Source of the DNA: Vibrio diazotrophicus
GTDB lineage: Bacteria; Pseudomonadota; Gammaproteobacteria; Enterobacterales; Vibrionaceae
Reading direction: 5' to 3'
Assembly (NCBI RefSeq): GCF_038452265.1
Contig: NZ_CP151842.1
Coordinates: 3,260,880 to 3,324,879 of the forward strand
Length of the DNA: 64,000 nucleotides
The notes beneath the pieces were generated by a model that saw nothing but the letters and a program-made list of their open reading frames with translations, ran no database searches and had not been told where the DNA came from. A program made the position numbers and the translations under genes. Of the stretch, positions 7,272 through 16,554 are shown one piece after another. Every line of letters starts with the position of its first letter. Positions within the stretch are counted from its first letter, which is position 1.

Positions 7272-8492
7272 TCACTGAAATGCTAAGCGATGCCACTCTT
7301 TGCCCGCTTTAGACAGCAAAATAATCAGCGCAGGGGCAACAATCCACATTTGAAGTGCAATCATCATCTGCGGTTCAAGCTCTAAACGTTGTAGTGTGCC
7401 TACCACCAGACCAGCACCACTCATCTGGAACAACCCCAACAGTGCAGCGGCTGTGCCCGCTTTGTCGCCAAATGGAGCCAATGCTTTACCCGCAGCCGAA
7501 CCCAGAATCCAAGCAAAACCTACCGATGAAAAGAAGATTGGCAGCATAAAGGCTAAAGCAGTGCCTTGAGACTTCATTCCGACCATCAGGCCACCAGCCA
7601 CTAATAACATCACGATTCCAGAGAACAGAATTTTATGTGTTCCCCATTTGTCCATCAGCTTAGGAGCAGACAAACAAGCCGCGATGTTAACCACAGCGTT
7701 AATGCCAAACCAGAAAGTAAACTCATTCATGGTTAAGCCTAAGTTTTCCATCAGAACCACAGGGGCTGAAGTGACATAAGCCAAGATAACCGCCATCGCC
7801 AGCATACAAAGCGAAGCATGGAACAAAAATGAAGGGACTTTTAACACAGACCAATAACGCGACAGCTTAAACACGGCTTGCTTTTCAGTACTTGGATTGG
7901 TCTCTTTCATACGAATCAACAACCAGAATCCAACGAATACACCAAAGCCTGCCATAAAGCTGAAGTTAGAACGCCAGCCAAATTGCTGTGTTAACCAGCT
8001 TCCCAGAATTGGCGCTAAAGCAGGAATAAAGCAAATTGCACCATTAAGGTAGCTGATCATCTTGCCACTGCGCTCAGGGCCAAAGATATCGCGAACTGTC
8101 GCAAAGGCTGCTACAGACGTTGCACACGCACCCAATCCTTGTAGCAAACGAGACATTAACATCCACTCAATACTCTGAGCGCCCCACGCCAATAAAGCGC
8201 TCAAGATGTAGATGCTAACGCCAGCCAATGCAACAGTTCGACGTCCGAGTTTATCTGCTAAAGGGCCAGCAAACAGTTGCCCGACACCCATAGCAAATAA
8301 GAACCAAGTAATCGTATCTTGAGCTAAGGCATGTTCCACGTGAAACGCTTGCGAGATTTGTGGCAATGCAGGCAAGTAAATATCGATTGCCAACGGACTA
8401 AACAGTACCAACAAAGTCAGTAGAATCATTTGCTGTTTGCTTTGCACAGAAGACTCTTTCACAGAAGAAGTTACGCTCAAAATAGGTTCCAA
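7272..8492 (-). CDS. Bcr/CflA-family MFS drug efflux transporter
   Basis: A 406-residue protein with twelve predicted membrane helices and the Bcr/CflA hallmark DIYLPALPQI in helix 1. The MFS loop motif PLADKLGRRTVAL lies between helices 2 and 3 and the motif-C-like segment ALAPILGSWLTQQFGWR follows helix 5. Such proteins export drugs or small metabolites by proton antiport in the inner membrane; the substrate is unknown. The start is uncertain: 8492 is a TTG, and GTG codons follow at 8462 and 8447. It is divergent from a LysR gene 82 bp away, which may control it. A parS-like site lies inside the coding sequence at 8332-8347. Confidence 0.88.
   Translation of the reverse strand: MEPILSVTSSVKESSVQSKQQMILLTLLVLFSPLAIDIYLPALPQISQAFHVEHALAQDTITWFLFAMGVGQLFAGPLADKLGRRTVALAGVSIYILSALLAWGAQSIEWMLMSRLLQGLGACATSVAAFATVRDIFGPERSGKMISYLNGAICFIPALAPILGSWLTQQFGWRSNFSFMAGFGVFVGFWLLIRMKETNPSTEKQAVFKLSRYWSVLKVPSFLFHASLCMLAMAVILAYVTSAPVVLMENLGLTMNEFTFWFGINAVVNIAACLSAPKLMDKWGTHKILFSGIVMLLVAGGLMVGMKSQGTALAFMLPIFFSSVGFAWILGSAAGKALAPFGDKAGTAAALLGLFQMSGAGLVVGTLQRLELEPQMMIALQMWIVAPALIILLSKAGKEWHRLAFQ
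8332..8347. other. parS-like centromere site (copy 3, inside the MFS gene)
   Basis: TGTTCCACGTGAAACG matches the chromosomal parS consensus TGTTNCACGTGAAACA at all positions except the last. It lies in the coding sequence of the MFS transporter, about 48 kb from oriC. Two other copies lie at 18638 and 22360, and parA/parB are in this window. Confidence 0.8.
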
Positions 8493-8574
8493 AAATTGAA
8501 TAATAAAGAGCGTGCATGATAGAAGAATGCTGTTATTCGAACAAATGGCTTATAATCATCAGTAATATTCCTCA

Positions 8575-9528
8575 ATGGAAAATCACATGAACATTGATAA
8601 ATTGGCGCGAATTGACCTTAACTTGCTTGTTTGTTTACAAGTTCTTGGAGAGGAACTCAGCGTTACACGCGCTTCGAGCCGGCTGCATCTGAGTCAGTCT
8701 GCGGTCAGTAAGTCGCTGGCGAAACTACGCGAACAATTCGATGATCCACTTTTCATCCGAACCTCCCATGGCCTAAAACCGACACCAAAAATGTTGTTTT
8801 TAAAGCCTAAATTGGAAACCTTGGTTGATCAGCTAGAGCTGATTACTCAGCCAGAGCAGTTTTCGCCTCAGTCGAGTGAATACCGATTCCATATTGCGGC
8901 TGTCGAAAGTGTCTACCCATTAATCCTGCCCCATTTTTTGCCAGCGATATTCATGCAGGGCCCGAACCTCAATATCAGTACCCACTCTTGGACGGACCAA
9001 ACTTTTAAAAAGCTGCAAATGGGCGAGCTTGATATTGGTATCACAGGTAAAGACATCGATATCAACGATGCGAAGTTAACCATGCTTCCACCAAAAGATA
9101 TCTGCGAGCAAGAGATCTATCGCGATTCACAAATGTGTGTCGTTCGACGAGATCACCCTGTTTTAAAACAGCAATGGAATTTGGAACGCTATCTAACCCT
9201 TCGACATGTACAAGTTCGCTGTGATGGCAGTGACCGCTGGCTGCTGGACTACCGCTTGGCTGACTTAGGTTATCAGCGTGATATTGCGATTACCGTCCCC
9301 GACTTTAACAGTGCCGCCAGTTTATGCAGCTACACAGACTTTGTGTTTACCGCGCCGAGCCATTTCACACATCTGGTCGCCAAACATCTCGATCTGGTGG
9401 TGCTGCCACTGCCTCTTGAGTTCCCGCCAATGGCTTATACGCTGTTCTGGCACAGAGACAGAGAAAACGACCCGGCACTCTCTTGGTTAAGGCAAATCAT
9501 TCAGACGAAAACCTTACATTTGCGTTAA
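8575..9528 (+). CDS. LysR-family transcriptional regulator
   Basis: A 317-residue protein with an N-terminal winged helix-turn-helix (IDLNLLVCLQVLGEELSVTRASSRLHLSQSAVSKSLAKLR, about 13-52) and a C-terminal periplasmic-binding-like effector domain. The DLNLL opening is typical of the LeuO/NahR-like branch. An alternative ATG at 8587 (MNIDKLARIDLN) gives the more usual N-terminus. It is divergently transcribed from the MFS transporter with 82 bp between, an arrangement in which LysR regulators often control the neighbour. The effector is unknown. Confidence 0.9.
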   Translation: MENHMNIDKLARIDLNLLVCLQVLGEELSVTRASSRLHLSQSAVSKSLAKLREQFDDPLFIRTSHGLKPTPKMLFLKPKLETLVDQLELITQPEQFSPQSSEYRFHIAAVESVYPLILPHFLPAIFMQGPNLNISTHSWTDQTFKKLQMGELDIGITGKDIDINDAKLTMLPPKDICEQEIYRDSQMCVVRRDHPVLKQQWNLERYLTLRHVQVRCDGSDRWLLDYRLADLGYQRDIAITVPDFNSAASLCSYTDFVFTAPSHFTHLVAKHLDLVVLPLPLEFPPMAYTLFWHRDRENDPALSWLRQIIQTKTLHLR

Positions 9529-9707
9529 ACAAATGCCCTATAACACTATTGATAAGATTAAGTTCAGCACATTTGCACACTCACTACAAAACGAGTAGCT
9601 TATCGGTTCACGTCCTGCACTATATAGATAGGCAAAGTGGGTATATCAAGAGAACGGATATATCGGCATCAGCTGAACAAAAGGACAATTATTAGGAGAA
9701 TAGCAAG

Positions 9708-11495
9708 ATGTACCAATCCATCTCCCAGCGTGTAACGGAACTTCGTAACTGGTTAACACGTAACGGTTTAGACGCACTCATTATTCCTCATGAAGATGAG
9801 TATCTTGGCGAATACGTACCAGAACACAACGAACGATTACATTGGTTAACTGGATTTACTGGTTCAGCGGGTGCCGCTGTGATTACTCAAACCTCGGCAG
9901 CCATTTTTGTTGATGGCCGCTATACCGTTCAGGTTCGCAAGCAGGTTCCACAAGAACTGTTTGAGTACCGTCATCTGATTGAAGAACCGTATTTAGATTG
10001 GCTACAAAGTCATTTGCCTACAGGTAGCAAAGTGGGCTACGACCCAAGAATGCACCGTGCAAGTTGGTTAACGGCAACTCAAAGTAAACTTGCCGGCGAG
10101 CTAGAATTAGTTGCGACCGAAGGCAATGCTATCGACCAACTTTGGCATGATCGCCCTGCTCCTGTTGTCTCTGACATGCGTTTAATGAGTGATGAGCTGG
10201 TTGGTGTAAACAGCGCGACGAAACGTCAGCGTATTGCAGACATCTTGCGCTCTAAAAAAGCAGATAGCGCAGTGCTGACAGAATTAGATTCTATCTGTTG
10301 GCTGTTGAATATTCGTGGTCTAGACGTATCACGCTTACCGGTATTGCTATCGCACGCCATTGTTCATGCTGACGCAAGTGTCGACTTCTTCCTCTACCCA
10401 GCTCGATTAGCCGAAGGCTTTGAGAATCACGTTGGTGCAGGTGTACGAGTTCATCATCCAGATACGCTGCAAACAGAACTTGAGAAACTTTCAGGCAAGA
10501 AAGTGATTGTAGACCCAGCCACCAGCAACGCTTGGTTCACACTGACACTGCAGAATGTAAACGCTGAACTCATTAAAGACGCCGATCCTTGCTTGTTACC
10601 AAAAGCCGCAAAAAACGCGACTGAAATTAAAGGTATGAAAGCGTGTCATGTTCGCGATGGTGCCGCAATGGCGAAGTTCCTATCTTGGCTAGACAGCGAA
10701 GTGGCGGCTGGCAAACTGCATAACGAAGCGCAACTGGCTGATAAGCTTCAAGCATTCCGCGAGCTTGACCCAACATTAGCAGACCTGAGCTTTGACACCA
10801 TTTCAGCAGCAACCACGAATGCGGCTATGTGTCACTACAACCACATGAACCAACCAGAGCCAGGTAAGCTAGAAATGAACACGCTTTACCTTGTTGATTC
10901 AGGTGGCCAATATACCGATGGTACAACCGACATCACCCGTACCATTGCGATTGGTGAAGTCAGTGACGAAATGAAGCAACAGTTCACCTTAGTTCTAAAA
11001 GGTCATATTGCTTTGGCTAAAGCTCGATTCCCGAAAGGCACTTGTGGCCACCAACTTGATGTTTTAGCCCGCCAACATTTATGGGCAAACGGCTACGATT
11101 ATGATCACGGTACGGGTCACGGTGTTGGTCACTTCCTCAGTGTTCACGAAGGGCCTCAACGTATTAGTAAAGTGTTTAACAACGTTGCCTTGCTACCGGG
11201 CATGGTGTTGTCGAACGAACCGGGTTACTACCGAGCTGACGGCTTTGGTATTCGTATCGAAAACTTAGAATTAGTTGTAGAAGTCGAAACCCAAGGCGAC
11301 TTCCATGTTCATGGCTTCGAATCACTCACTCGCTGCCCTATTGATGTTCGCGCTATCAATGTCAACATGCTGACAAAACCTGAACTTAACTGGCTGAATG
11401 ACTACCACCAAAAAGTGTGGGACGACGTTAGCCCTCTAGTTGAAGGTGATGTTAAGCAGTGGCTAAAACAGGCAACTCAGCCAATCGCCCATTAA
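9708..11495 (+). CDS. Xaa-Pro aminopeptidase, long three-domain M24B type
   Basis: A 595-residue cytosolic metallopeptidase, length typical of the long aminopeptidase P type rather than the about 440-residue PepP. It has two creatinase-like N-terminal domains (about 1-300) and a pita-bread catalytic domain (about 310-540). Metal ligands are visible: the two Asp residues in LVDSGGQYTDGTTDITR, His in HGTGHGVGHFLSVHEGP, Glu in LSNEPGYY and Glu in GIRIENLELV. It removes the N-terminal residue before proline. TAGGAG lies nine bases before the ATG. The gene is monocistronic, with a strong terminator after it and a 179-bp region before it in which I see no other feature. Confidence 0.92.
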   Translation: MYQSISQRVTELRNWLTRNGLDALIIPHEDEYLGEYVPEHNERLHWLTGFTGSAGAAVITQTSAAIFVDGRYTVQVRKQVPQELFEYRHLIEEPYLDWLQSHLPTGSKVGYDPRMHRASWLTATQSKLAGELELVATEGNAIDQLWHDRPAPVVSDMRLMSDELVGVNSATKRQRIADILRSKKADSAVLTELDSICWLLNIRGLDVSRLPVLLSHAIVHADASVDFFLYPARLAEGFENHVGAGVRVHHPDTLQTELEKLSGKKVIVDPATSNAWFTLTLQNVNAELIKDADPCLLPKAAKNATEIKGMKACHVRDGAAMAKFLSWLDSEVAAGKLHNEAQLADKLQAFRELDPTLADLSFDTISAATTNAAMCHYNHMNQPEPGKLEMNTLYLVDSGGQYTDGTTDITRTIAIGEVSDEMKQQFTLVLKGHIALAKARFPKGTCGHQLDVLARQHLWANGYDYDHGTGHGVGHFLSVHEGPQRISKVFNNVALLPGMVLSNEPGYYRADGFGIRIENLELVVEVETQGDFHVHGFESLTRCPIDVRAINVNMLTKPELNWLNDYHQKVWDDVSPLVEGDVKQWLKQATQPIAH

Positions 11496-11520
11496 TAACA
11501 ATTCATTTACTTTTTAATTC

Positions 11521-11556
11521 AATCCCTTAGTGAGAAATCACTAAGGGATTTTTTAT
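11521..11556 (+). terminator. Rho-independent terminator after the aminopeptidase P gene
   Basis: Perfect 13-bp stem (AATCCCTTAGTGA / TCACTAAGGGATT) with a GAAA tetraloop and six T residues. The 200 bp that follow, up to betI, are AT-rich and hold the bet promoter region. Confidence 0.95.
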
Positions 11557-11723
11557 TTCTAACTCGTTAATCAACGAAACAATCTTACTCTAATCATTTA
11601 ATTATTTTTTAAATCACATAAACAACTGATTTTAATTAAATTAAACACAAAACCAAAACAAAACCATACAAAAATCCCTTCAAATTAATTTGAGATCTAA
11701 CGATTATTTTGTTTAACTTATAT

Positions 11724-11743
11724 TTAACTAATCGTTCAATTAA
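11724..11743. promoter_or_regulatory. Candidate BetI operator upstream of betI
   Basis: An imperfect dyad TTAACTAA-TCG-TTCAATTAA just before the betI ribosome-binding site, containing CGTTCAATT as in known BetI boxes. BetI represses the bet genes until choline is present, and this location suits autoregulation. The surrounding DNA (11557-11750) is very AT-rich and could also bind IHF or a LuxR-type regulator, both reported for the Vibrio harveyi bet operon. No single promoter can be chosen by eye. Confidence 0.55.
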
Positions 11744-11761
11744 AAAAATTAAGGAGTGATT

Positions 11762-12364
11762 GTGCCTAAAGTTGGAATGCCTAGCATACGCAAACCACAA
11801 CTCGTCAATGCCACTATGACAGTGATTGAACGTGTCGGTTTACACGCAGCAAGCATCGCATTAATTAGTCGCGAAGCAGGTGTATCCACAGGCATCATCA
11901 ATCACTACTTTGGCGGTAAACATGGCTTGCTTGAAGAAACCATGCGAGCAATCTTGCGCGAGCACTCTGAAACGGTAATGCAATTGCTGTCCGCGATTCC
12001 TAAGCACCAACATCAAAAGCGTATCCATGCAATTGTTGAAGCCAACTTCTCCGATTTCCAAGCATCCAACAAGGTTGCAAAAACATGGTTGGCATTCTGG
12101 TCTTACTCAATGCATGACTCGCAACTTCACCGCTTGCAACGCGTGAACGAAAAGCGACTCCTTTCTCACCTCACAATCGAACTCAAAGCCCTATTACCTC
12201 ATCAACAGGTTAAGCAGGTTGCACAAGGTATTGCCGCACTGATTGACGGTCTTTGGCTACGCGGCGCAATGAACCAAGAAGGTATCAACGCTCAACAGGC
12301 GCGTGCATTAATTGGCGATTACTTAGAACTACAACTGGCGCAACACGCGCTGACAACTCGTTAG
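11762..12364 (+). CDS. betI: Transcriptional repressor BetI
   Basis: A 200-residue TetR-family repressor starting MPKVGMPSIRKPQLV, the standard BetI N-terminus. The start is GTG at 11762, set by AAGGAG five bases upstream; another GTG two codons earlier overlaps that site. The helix-turn-helix is about 24-55 (IALISREAGVSTGIINHYFGGKHGLLEETMR). BetI senses choline and controls choline-to-betaine conversion. It is the first gene of betIBA-choXWV; betB begins 8 bp after its stop. Confidence 0.95.
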   Translation: MPKVGMPSIRKPQLVNATMTVIERVGLHAASIALISREAGVSTGIINHYFGGKHGLLEETMRAILREHSETVMQLLSAIPKHQHQKRIHAIVEANFSDFQASNKVAKTWLAFWSYSMHDSQLHRLQRVNEKRLLSHLTIELKALLPHQQVKQVAQGIAALIDGLWLRGAMNQEGINAQQARALIGDYLELQLAQHALTTR

Positions 12365-12372
12365 GTCTTCAA

Positions 12373-13833
12373 ATGGAAAAAGCATCACTTTATATCGATG
12401 GTCGTTATCAACAGGCGTCATCGGGCGAAACTTTTATTAGCTATAACCCAGCAACCGGTGAACCTCTGGCCACTCTTGGTCAGGCTAGTGAACAAGATGT
12501 TCAGGCAGCGGTAGATTCTGCCAAGCGTGGCTTTGCTGTTTGGTCGGCAATGACAGCCGTAGAACGTAGCCGAATTCTGCTAAAAGCGGTGGCAATCCTT
12601 AGAGAACGAAACGATGAACTGGCACTTCTAGAGGTATTGGATACCGGTAAACCAATCCAAGAAGCCAATTGCGTTGATATTGTGACTGGCGCAGATGTTA
12701 TCGAATACTTTGCTGGTCTTGCACCTGCTCTTCAGGGCGAACAACAATCGCTTTCCGAGAGCCAGTTCTTTTATACACGTAAAGAACCACTAGGCATTTG
12801 TGCTGGTATCGGCGCTTGGAACTACCCAATTCAGATTGCCATGTGGAAGTCAGCGCCCGCTCTTGCTGCAGGTAACGCTATGATCTTCAAACCTTCAGAA
12901 GAGACACCGCTGACCGCTCTCAAGCTGGCTGAAATCTTTACTGAAGCGGGCGTACCTGATGGCGTATTTAACGTTGTGCAAGGTGATGGTCGTGTTGGAC
13001 AAATGCTGACAGCCCACCCAGACATCGCAAAAGTATCATTCACCGGTGAAACGGGTACTGGCAAAGCGGTAATGTCTGCCAGCGCCCAAAGTCTGAAATC
13101 CGTCACTATGGAACTGGGTGGTAAATCTCCCCTGATTATTTTTGACGACGCAAAGTTAGACCAAGCCGTATCAGGTGCAATGACTGCTAACTTCTACACT
13201 CAAGGCGAAGTGTGTACTAACGGTACTCGTGTTTTCGTTCATGAAAATATCTATGACGACTTCATCGCTCAACTAAAAGCCCGCACGGAAAAACTGATCG
13301 TAGGCGATCCCCAAGATCCGAACACTCAAGTGGGTGCACTTATCTCTAAAGAGCATTTAGCGAAGGTTCTTGAAGCCATCGAAAGTGCAAAAAACAGCGG
13401 CGCCAAATTGTTAACCGGCGGCTATCAAGTCACTGAAGGTGAGTTAACCAAAGGTAACTTTGTTGCCCCCACAGTGTTTGTTGATTGCCAAGACGACATG
13501 GATTTCGTCCAGAAGGAAATCTTTGGTCCGGTCATGGCGGTAATTAAGTTTCGCGATGAAGACGAAGCGATTAAGCGAGCCAATGCGACCAACTATGGTC
13601 TTGCTGCTGGCGTATTTACACAGAATATCTCCCGTGCACACCGAGTAATCCACCAGCTGCAAGCGGGTATCTGCTGGATTAACACTTGGGGTGATTCTCC
13701 TGCTCCTATGCCTGTAGGTGGCTACAAACTCTCTGGCGTTGGCCGTGAGAACGGTATTGAAACCTTAAGCCACTACACACAAACAAAAAGCATCCTGATT
13801 GAGCTGGATGACTATGTTGGAGCTTACGAGTAA
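12373..13833 (+). CDS. betB: Betaine-aldehyde dehydrogenase
   Basis: A 486-residue NAD(P)-dependent aldehyde dehydrogenase, the usual BetB length. The frame is open 40 codons upstream, but the ATG at 12373 gives the standard start (MEKASLYIDGRY). Visible motifs: GIGAWNYPIQIAMWKSAPALA for cofactor binding, FTGETGTGK, the catalytic Glu in MELGGKSP and the catalytic Cys in YTQGEVCTNGTR. It oxidises betaine aldehyde to glycine betaine, the last step of osmoprotectant synthesis. It lies between betI and betA with short spacers, as one operon. Confidence 0.96.
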   Translation: MEKASLYIDGRYQQASSGETFISYNPATGEPLATLGQASEQDVQAAVDSAKRGFAVWSAMTAVERSRILLKAVAILRERNDELALLEVLDTGKPIQEANCVDIVTGADVIEYFAGLAPALQGEQQSLSESQFFYTRKEPLGICAGIGAWNYPIQIAMWKSAPALAAGNAMIFKPSEETPLTALKLAEIFTEAGVPDGVFNVVQGDGRVGQMLTAHPDIAKVSFTGETGTGKAVMSASAQSLKSVTMELGGKSPLIIFDDAKLDQAVSGAMTANFYTQGEVCTNGTRVFVHENIYDDFIAQLKARTEKLIVGDPQDPNTQVGALISKEHLAKVLEAIESAKNSGAKLLTGGYQVTEGELTKGNFVAPTVFVDCQDDMDFVQKEIFGPVMAVIKFRDEDEAIKRANATNYGLAAGVFTQNISRAHRVIHQLQAGICWINTWGDSPAPMPVGGYKLSGVGRENGIETLSHYTQTKSILIELDDYVGAYE

Positions 13834-13839
13834 GGAAGA

Positions 13840-15564
13840 ATGATGAAACAACACTTTGATTATATTGTTATCGGTGCTGGTTCAGCAGGCTGTGTTTTGG
13901 CTGATCGCCTAACTGAAAGTGGCGAGCATTCTGTTTTGTTACTGGAAGCCGGAGGCAGCGATAAAAGCATTTTCATCCAAATGCCAACTGCTCTCTCATA
14001 CCCTATGAATACACCTAAGTATGCATGGCAATTTGAATCTGTAGAAGAACCGGGATTAGATGGCCGCCAACTGCACTGCCCTCGAGGAAAAGTGCTCGGT
14101 GGTAGTTCATCAATCAACGGTATGGTTTACGTTCGTGGGCATGCTTGCGACTTTGATGAATGGCAACAACACGGAGCTAACGGCTGGGATTACGCATCTT
14201 GCTTACCTTACTTTAAGAAAGCTGAAAGCTGGATTCATGGCGGCGATCAATACCGTGGCGATCAAGGTCCGTTAGCCACTTGTAACGGTAACGATATGGA
14301 ACTGAACCCGCTCTATCAGGCATTTATTGATGCCGGAGAAGAAGCCGGTTATCCAACGACAAACGATTACAACGGTTACCAGCAAGAAGGCTTCGGCCCG
14401 ATGCATATGACGGTGGATAAAGGCGTTCGAGCTTCAACTTCGAACGCGTACCTGCGCCGAGCTTTGAAACGCCCAAACCTGACTCTGCTTAAAAATGTGC
14501 TGACACATAAAATTGTTATCGAAAACAGTAAAGCAGTCGGTGTGGAGTTTGAACATAAAGGTCAGATCCAAACCGTATTTTCAAACAAAGAAGTGATTTC
14601 TAGTGCTGGCTCTATTGGCTCAGTACAGTTGTTACAGTTATCTGGTATCGGCCCTCGCGATGTATTGGAAAACGCGGGTGTCGAAGTAAAACATGAGCTA
14701 CCCGGTGTAGGCCAGAATCTGCAGGATCACTTGGAAGTCTACTTCCAGTATCGCTGCGAAGAGCCTATCACATTAAACAGCAAGCTAGGCCTTATCAGTA
14801 AAGGGATGATAGGTGCTGAATGGCTGCTTACCAAGCGCGGCCTTGGTGCGACAAATCATTTTGAATCTTGTGCGTTCATACGCTCTCGCGCAGGCTTAAA
14901 GTGGCCAAACATTCAATACCACTTCTTACCAGCAGCCATGCGGTATGATGGTCGTACAGCGTTTGATGGACACGGTTTCCAAGTGCACGTTGGTCCGAAC
15001 AAACCACTGAGTCGCGGTCAGGTATGGATTCGTTCAAATGACCCAGCAGACAAACCAGGCATTTTGTTCCGTTATTTATCAGAGCAGCAAGATATTCAGG
15101 ATTGGCGTGACTGTATCCGCTTAACCCGCGAGATCTTGGCTCAACCTGCGTTAGATAAATACCGTGGCGATGAAATTCAACCGGGGTTCCATATCTCTTC
15201 AGATGAAGAGATCGAAGAGTGGGTTAAGCAGAATGTAGAAAGTGCTTACCACCCCTCTTGTAGCTGCAAAATGGGCGCAGACGACGACCCAATGGCAGTT
15301 CTCGACAACGAATGTCGCGTACGCGGTGTGCAATCACTGCGAGTGGTGGACTCATCGATTTTCCCAACCATTCCTAACGGTAACCTTAACGCTCCAACCA
15401 TCATGGTTGCTGAGCGAGCGGCAGACATCATCTTAGGTAAAACTCTTCTTCCTCGTGAGCAAGCACCCGTGTGGATCGCAGAGAACTGGCAACAAGACCA
15501 GCGCGAAAACGCACCACGACGCTCATTGGACTCCCTTCAATCTTCAGAAATGAAAGATCAATAA
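13840..15564 (+). CDS. betA: Choline dehydrogenase
   Basis: A 574-residue GMC-family flavoprotein, slightly longer than the E. coli enzyme (556). It has the FAD site YIVIGAGSAGC near the N-terminus, the GMC signature GKVLGGSSSINGMVYVRGH (about 85-105) and the C-terminal active-site region YHPSCSCKMG with the catalytic His. It oxidises choline to betaine aldehyde at the membrane, feeding BetB. Two adjacent ATGs at 13840 and 13843 follow AGGA; either may be used. It begins 6 bp after betB. Confidence 0.96.
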   Translation: MMKQHFDYIVIGAGSAGCVLADRLTESGEHSVLLLEAGGSDKSIFIQMPTALSYPMNTPKYAWQFESVEEPGLDGRQLHCPRGKVLGGSSSINGMVYVRGHACDFDEWQQHGANGWDYASCLPYFKKAESWIHGGDQYRGDQGPLATCNGNDMELNPLYQAFIDAGEEAGYPTTNDYNGYQQEGFGPMHMTVDKGVRASTSNAYLRRALKRPNLTLLKNVLTHKIVIENSKAVGVEFEHKGQIQTVFSNKEVISSAGSIGSVQLLQLSGIGPRDVLENAGVEVKHELPGVGQNLQDHLEVYFQYRCEEPITLNSKLGLISKGMIGAEWLLTKRGLGATNHFESCAFIRSRAGLKWPNIQYHFLPAAMRYDGRTAFDGHGFQVHVGPNKPLSRGQVWIRSNDPADKPGILFRYLSEQQDIQDWRDCIRLTREILAQPALDKYRGDEIQPGFHISSDEEIEEWVKQNVESAYHPSCSCKMGADDDPMAVLDNECRVRGVQSLRVVDSSIFPTIPNGNLNAPTIMVAERAADIILGKTLLPREQAPVWIAENWQQDQRENAPRRSLDSLQSSEMKDQ

Positions 15565-15575
15565 GGAAATAAAAC

Positions 15576-16505
15576 ATGCGTAAAGTCATCACTCTTGCAG
15601 CAGCAACTATGCTGTCGTTCAACACCTATGCAAACACTTGTGAAACAGTTCGTTTCGCTGATGTCGGCTGGACAGACATCACAGCAACTACCGCTGTCAC
15701 AACCGAACTGTTAAAAGGTTTGGGCTACCAAACCAAGACTGACCTACTTTCAGTACCAGTTACCTACTCCTCTATGGCCAATGGCGATATCGACGTTTTT
15801 CTAGGTAACTGGATGCCAACAATGGAAGGCGATATTGCCAAGTATCGTGATGCAGGAACGGTAGAAACTATTCGCGCCAACCTTGAAGGCGCGAAATACA
15901 CCCTAGCCGTACCTAAATATGTTTATGACGCAGGCGTAACGTCATTTGCCGACATTGCAAAGCATGCTGATCAATTCAAAGACCGTATTTACGGTATTGA
16001 ACCTGGTAACGATGGTAACCGACTCATTCAATCAATGATTGATAGCAACGCATTCGACCTTAAAGGTTTCAAACTGGTTGAGTCGAGCGAAGCAGGCATG
16101 GTTTCTCAGGTTAAGCGTGCCGTTCGCCGTAACGAATGGATTGCATTCCTCGGTTGGGCGCCACACCCAATGAACAGCAATGTTGAGATGGAATATCTGG
16201 CGGGTGGTGATGACTACTTCGGCCCTAACTACGGCGGTGCAAACGTTTATACCAACGTACGCAAAGATTACGTAGCACAGTGCCCGAATGTAGGTCAGTT
16301 ACTTAACAACCTGTCGTTTAGCCTTGATATGGAAAACGTTCTGATGGAAGCCATTCTTAACGAAAAGAAACAGCCATCAAAAGCGGCTCAGGAATGGCTG
16401 CGTGCTAACCCAGAAGCTATCGAGCAGTGGTTACAGAAAGTCACCACTAAAGACGGTAAACCAGCGATAGAAGCGGTAACCGCATATTTGAACAAAGACG
16501 CTTAA
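15576..16505 (+). CDS. choX: Choline/betaine ABC transporter substrate-binding protein
   Basis: A 309-residue periplasmic protein of the OpuAC/ProX family. It has a cleavable signal peptide (about 1-20, ending TYANT), then CETVRFADVGWTDITATT and DVFLGNWMP, segments carrying aromatic residues that in this family form a cage around a quaternary amine. The C-terminal AAQEWLRANPEAIEQWL block is typical of ChoX. In Vibrio the homologous operon is usually written betIBA-proXWV. It starts 11 bp after betA and presumably delivers choline or betaine to the ChoW/ChoV complex. The exact substrate preference is inferred from context. Confidence 0.92.
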   Translation: MRKVITLAAATMLSFNTYANTCETVRFADVGWTDITATTAVTTELLKGLGYQTKTDLLSVPVTYSSMANGDIDVFLGNWMPTMEGDIAKYRDAGTVETIRANLEGAKYTLAVPKYVYDAGVTSFADIAKHADQFKDRIYGIEPGNDGNRLIQSMIDSNAFDLKGFKLVESSEAGMVSQVKRAVRRNEWIAFLGWAPHPMNSNVEMEYLAGGDDYFGPNYGGANVYTNVRKDYVAQCPNVGQLLNNLSFSLDMENVLMEAILNEKKQPSKAAQEWLRANPEAIEQWLQKVTTKDGKPAIEAVTAYLNKDA

Positions 16506-16514
16506 CAAACTGGT

Positions 16515-16537
16515 TGGCGGGGCTAAATGCCCTGCCA
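16515..16537 (+). promoter_or_regulatory. Intercistronic hairpin between choX and choW
   Basis: A 9-bp stem (TGGCGGGGC / GCCCTGCCA, one G-U pair) with a 5-nt loop and no T tract, in the only sizeable gap (49 bp) within the operon. It probably acts as a 3'-end stabiliser that raises the level of the binding protein over the permease, common in ABC transporter operons. It is not a good terminator. Confidence 0.55.
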
Positions 16538-16554
16538 CTAAATAAGGAATTCTC

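Noticed and set aside
9483..9695. 70-codon frame between the LysR gene and aminopeptidase P gene
   Set aside because: Starts inside the LysR gene, has no ribosome-binding site and no recognisable features.
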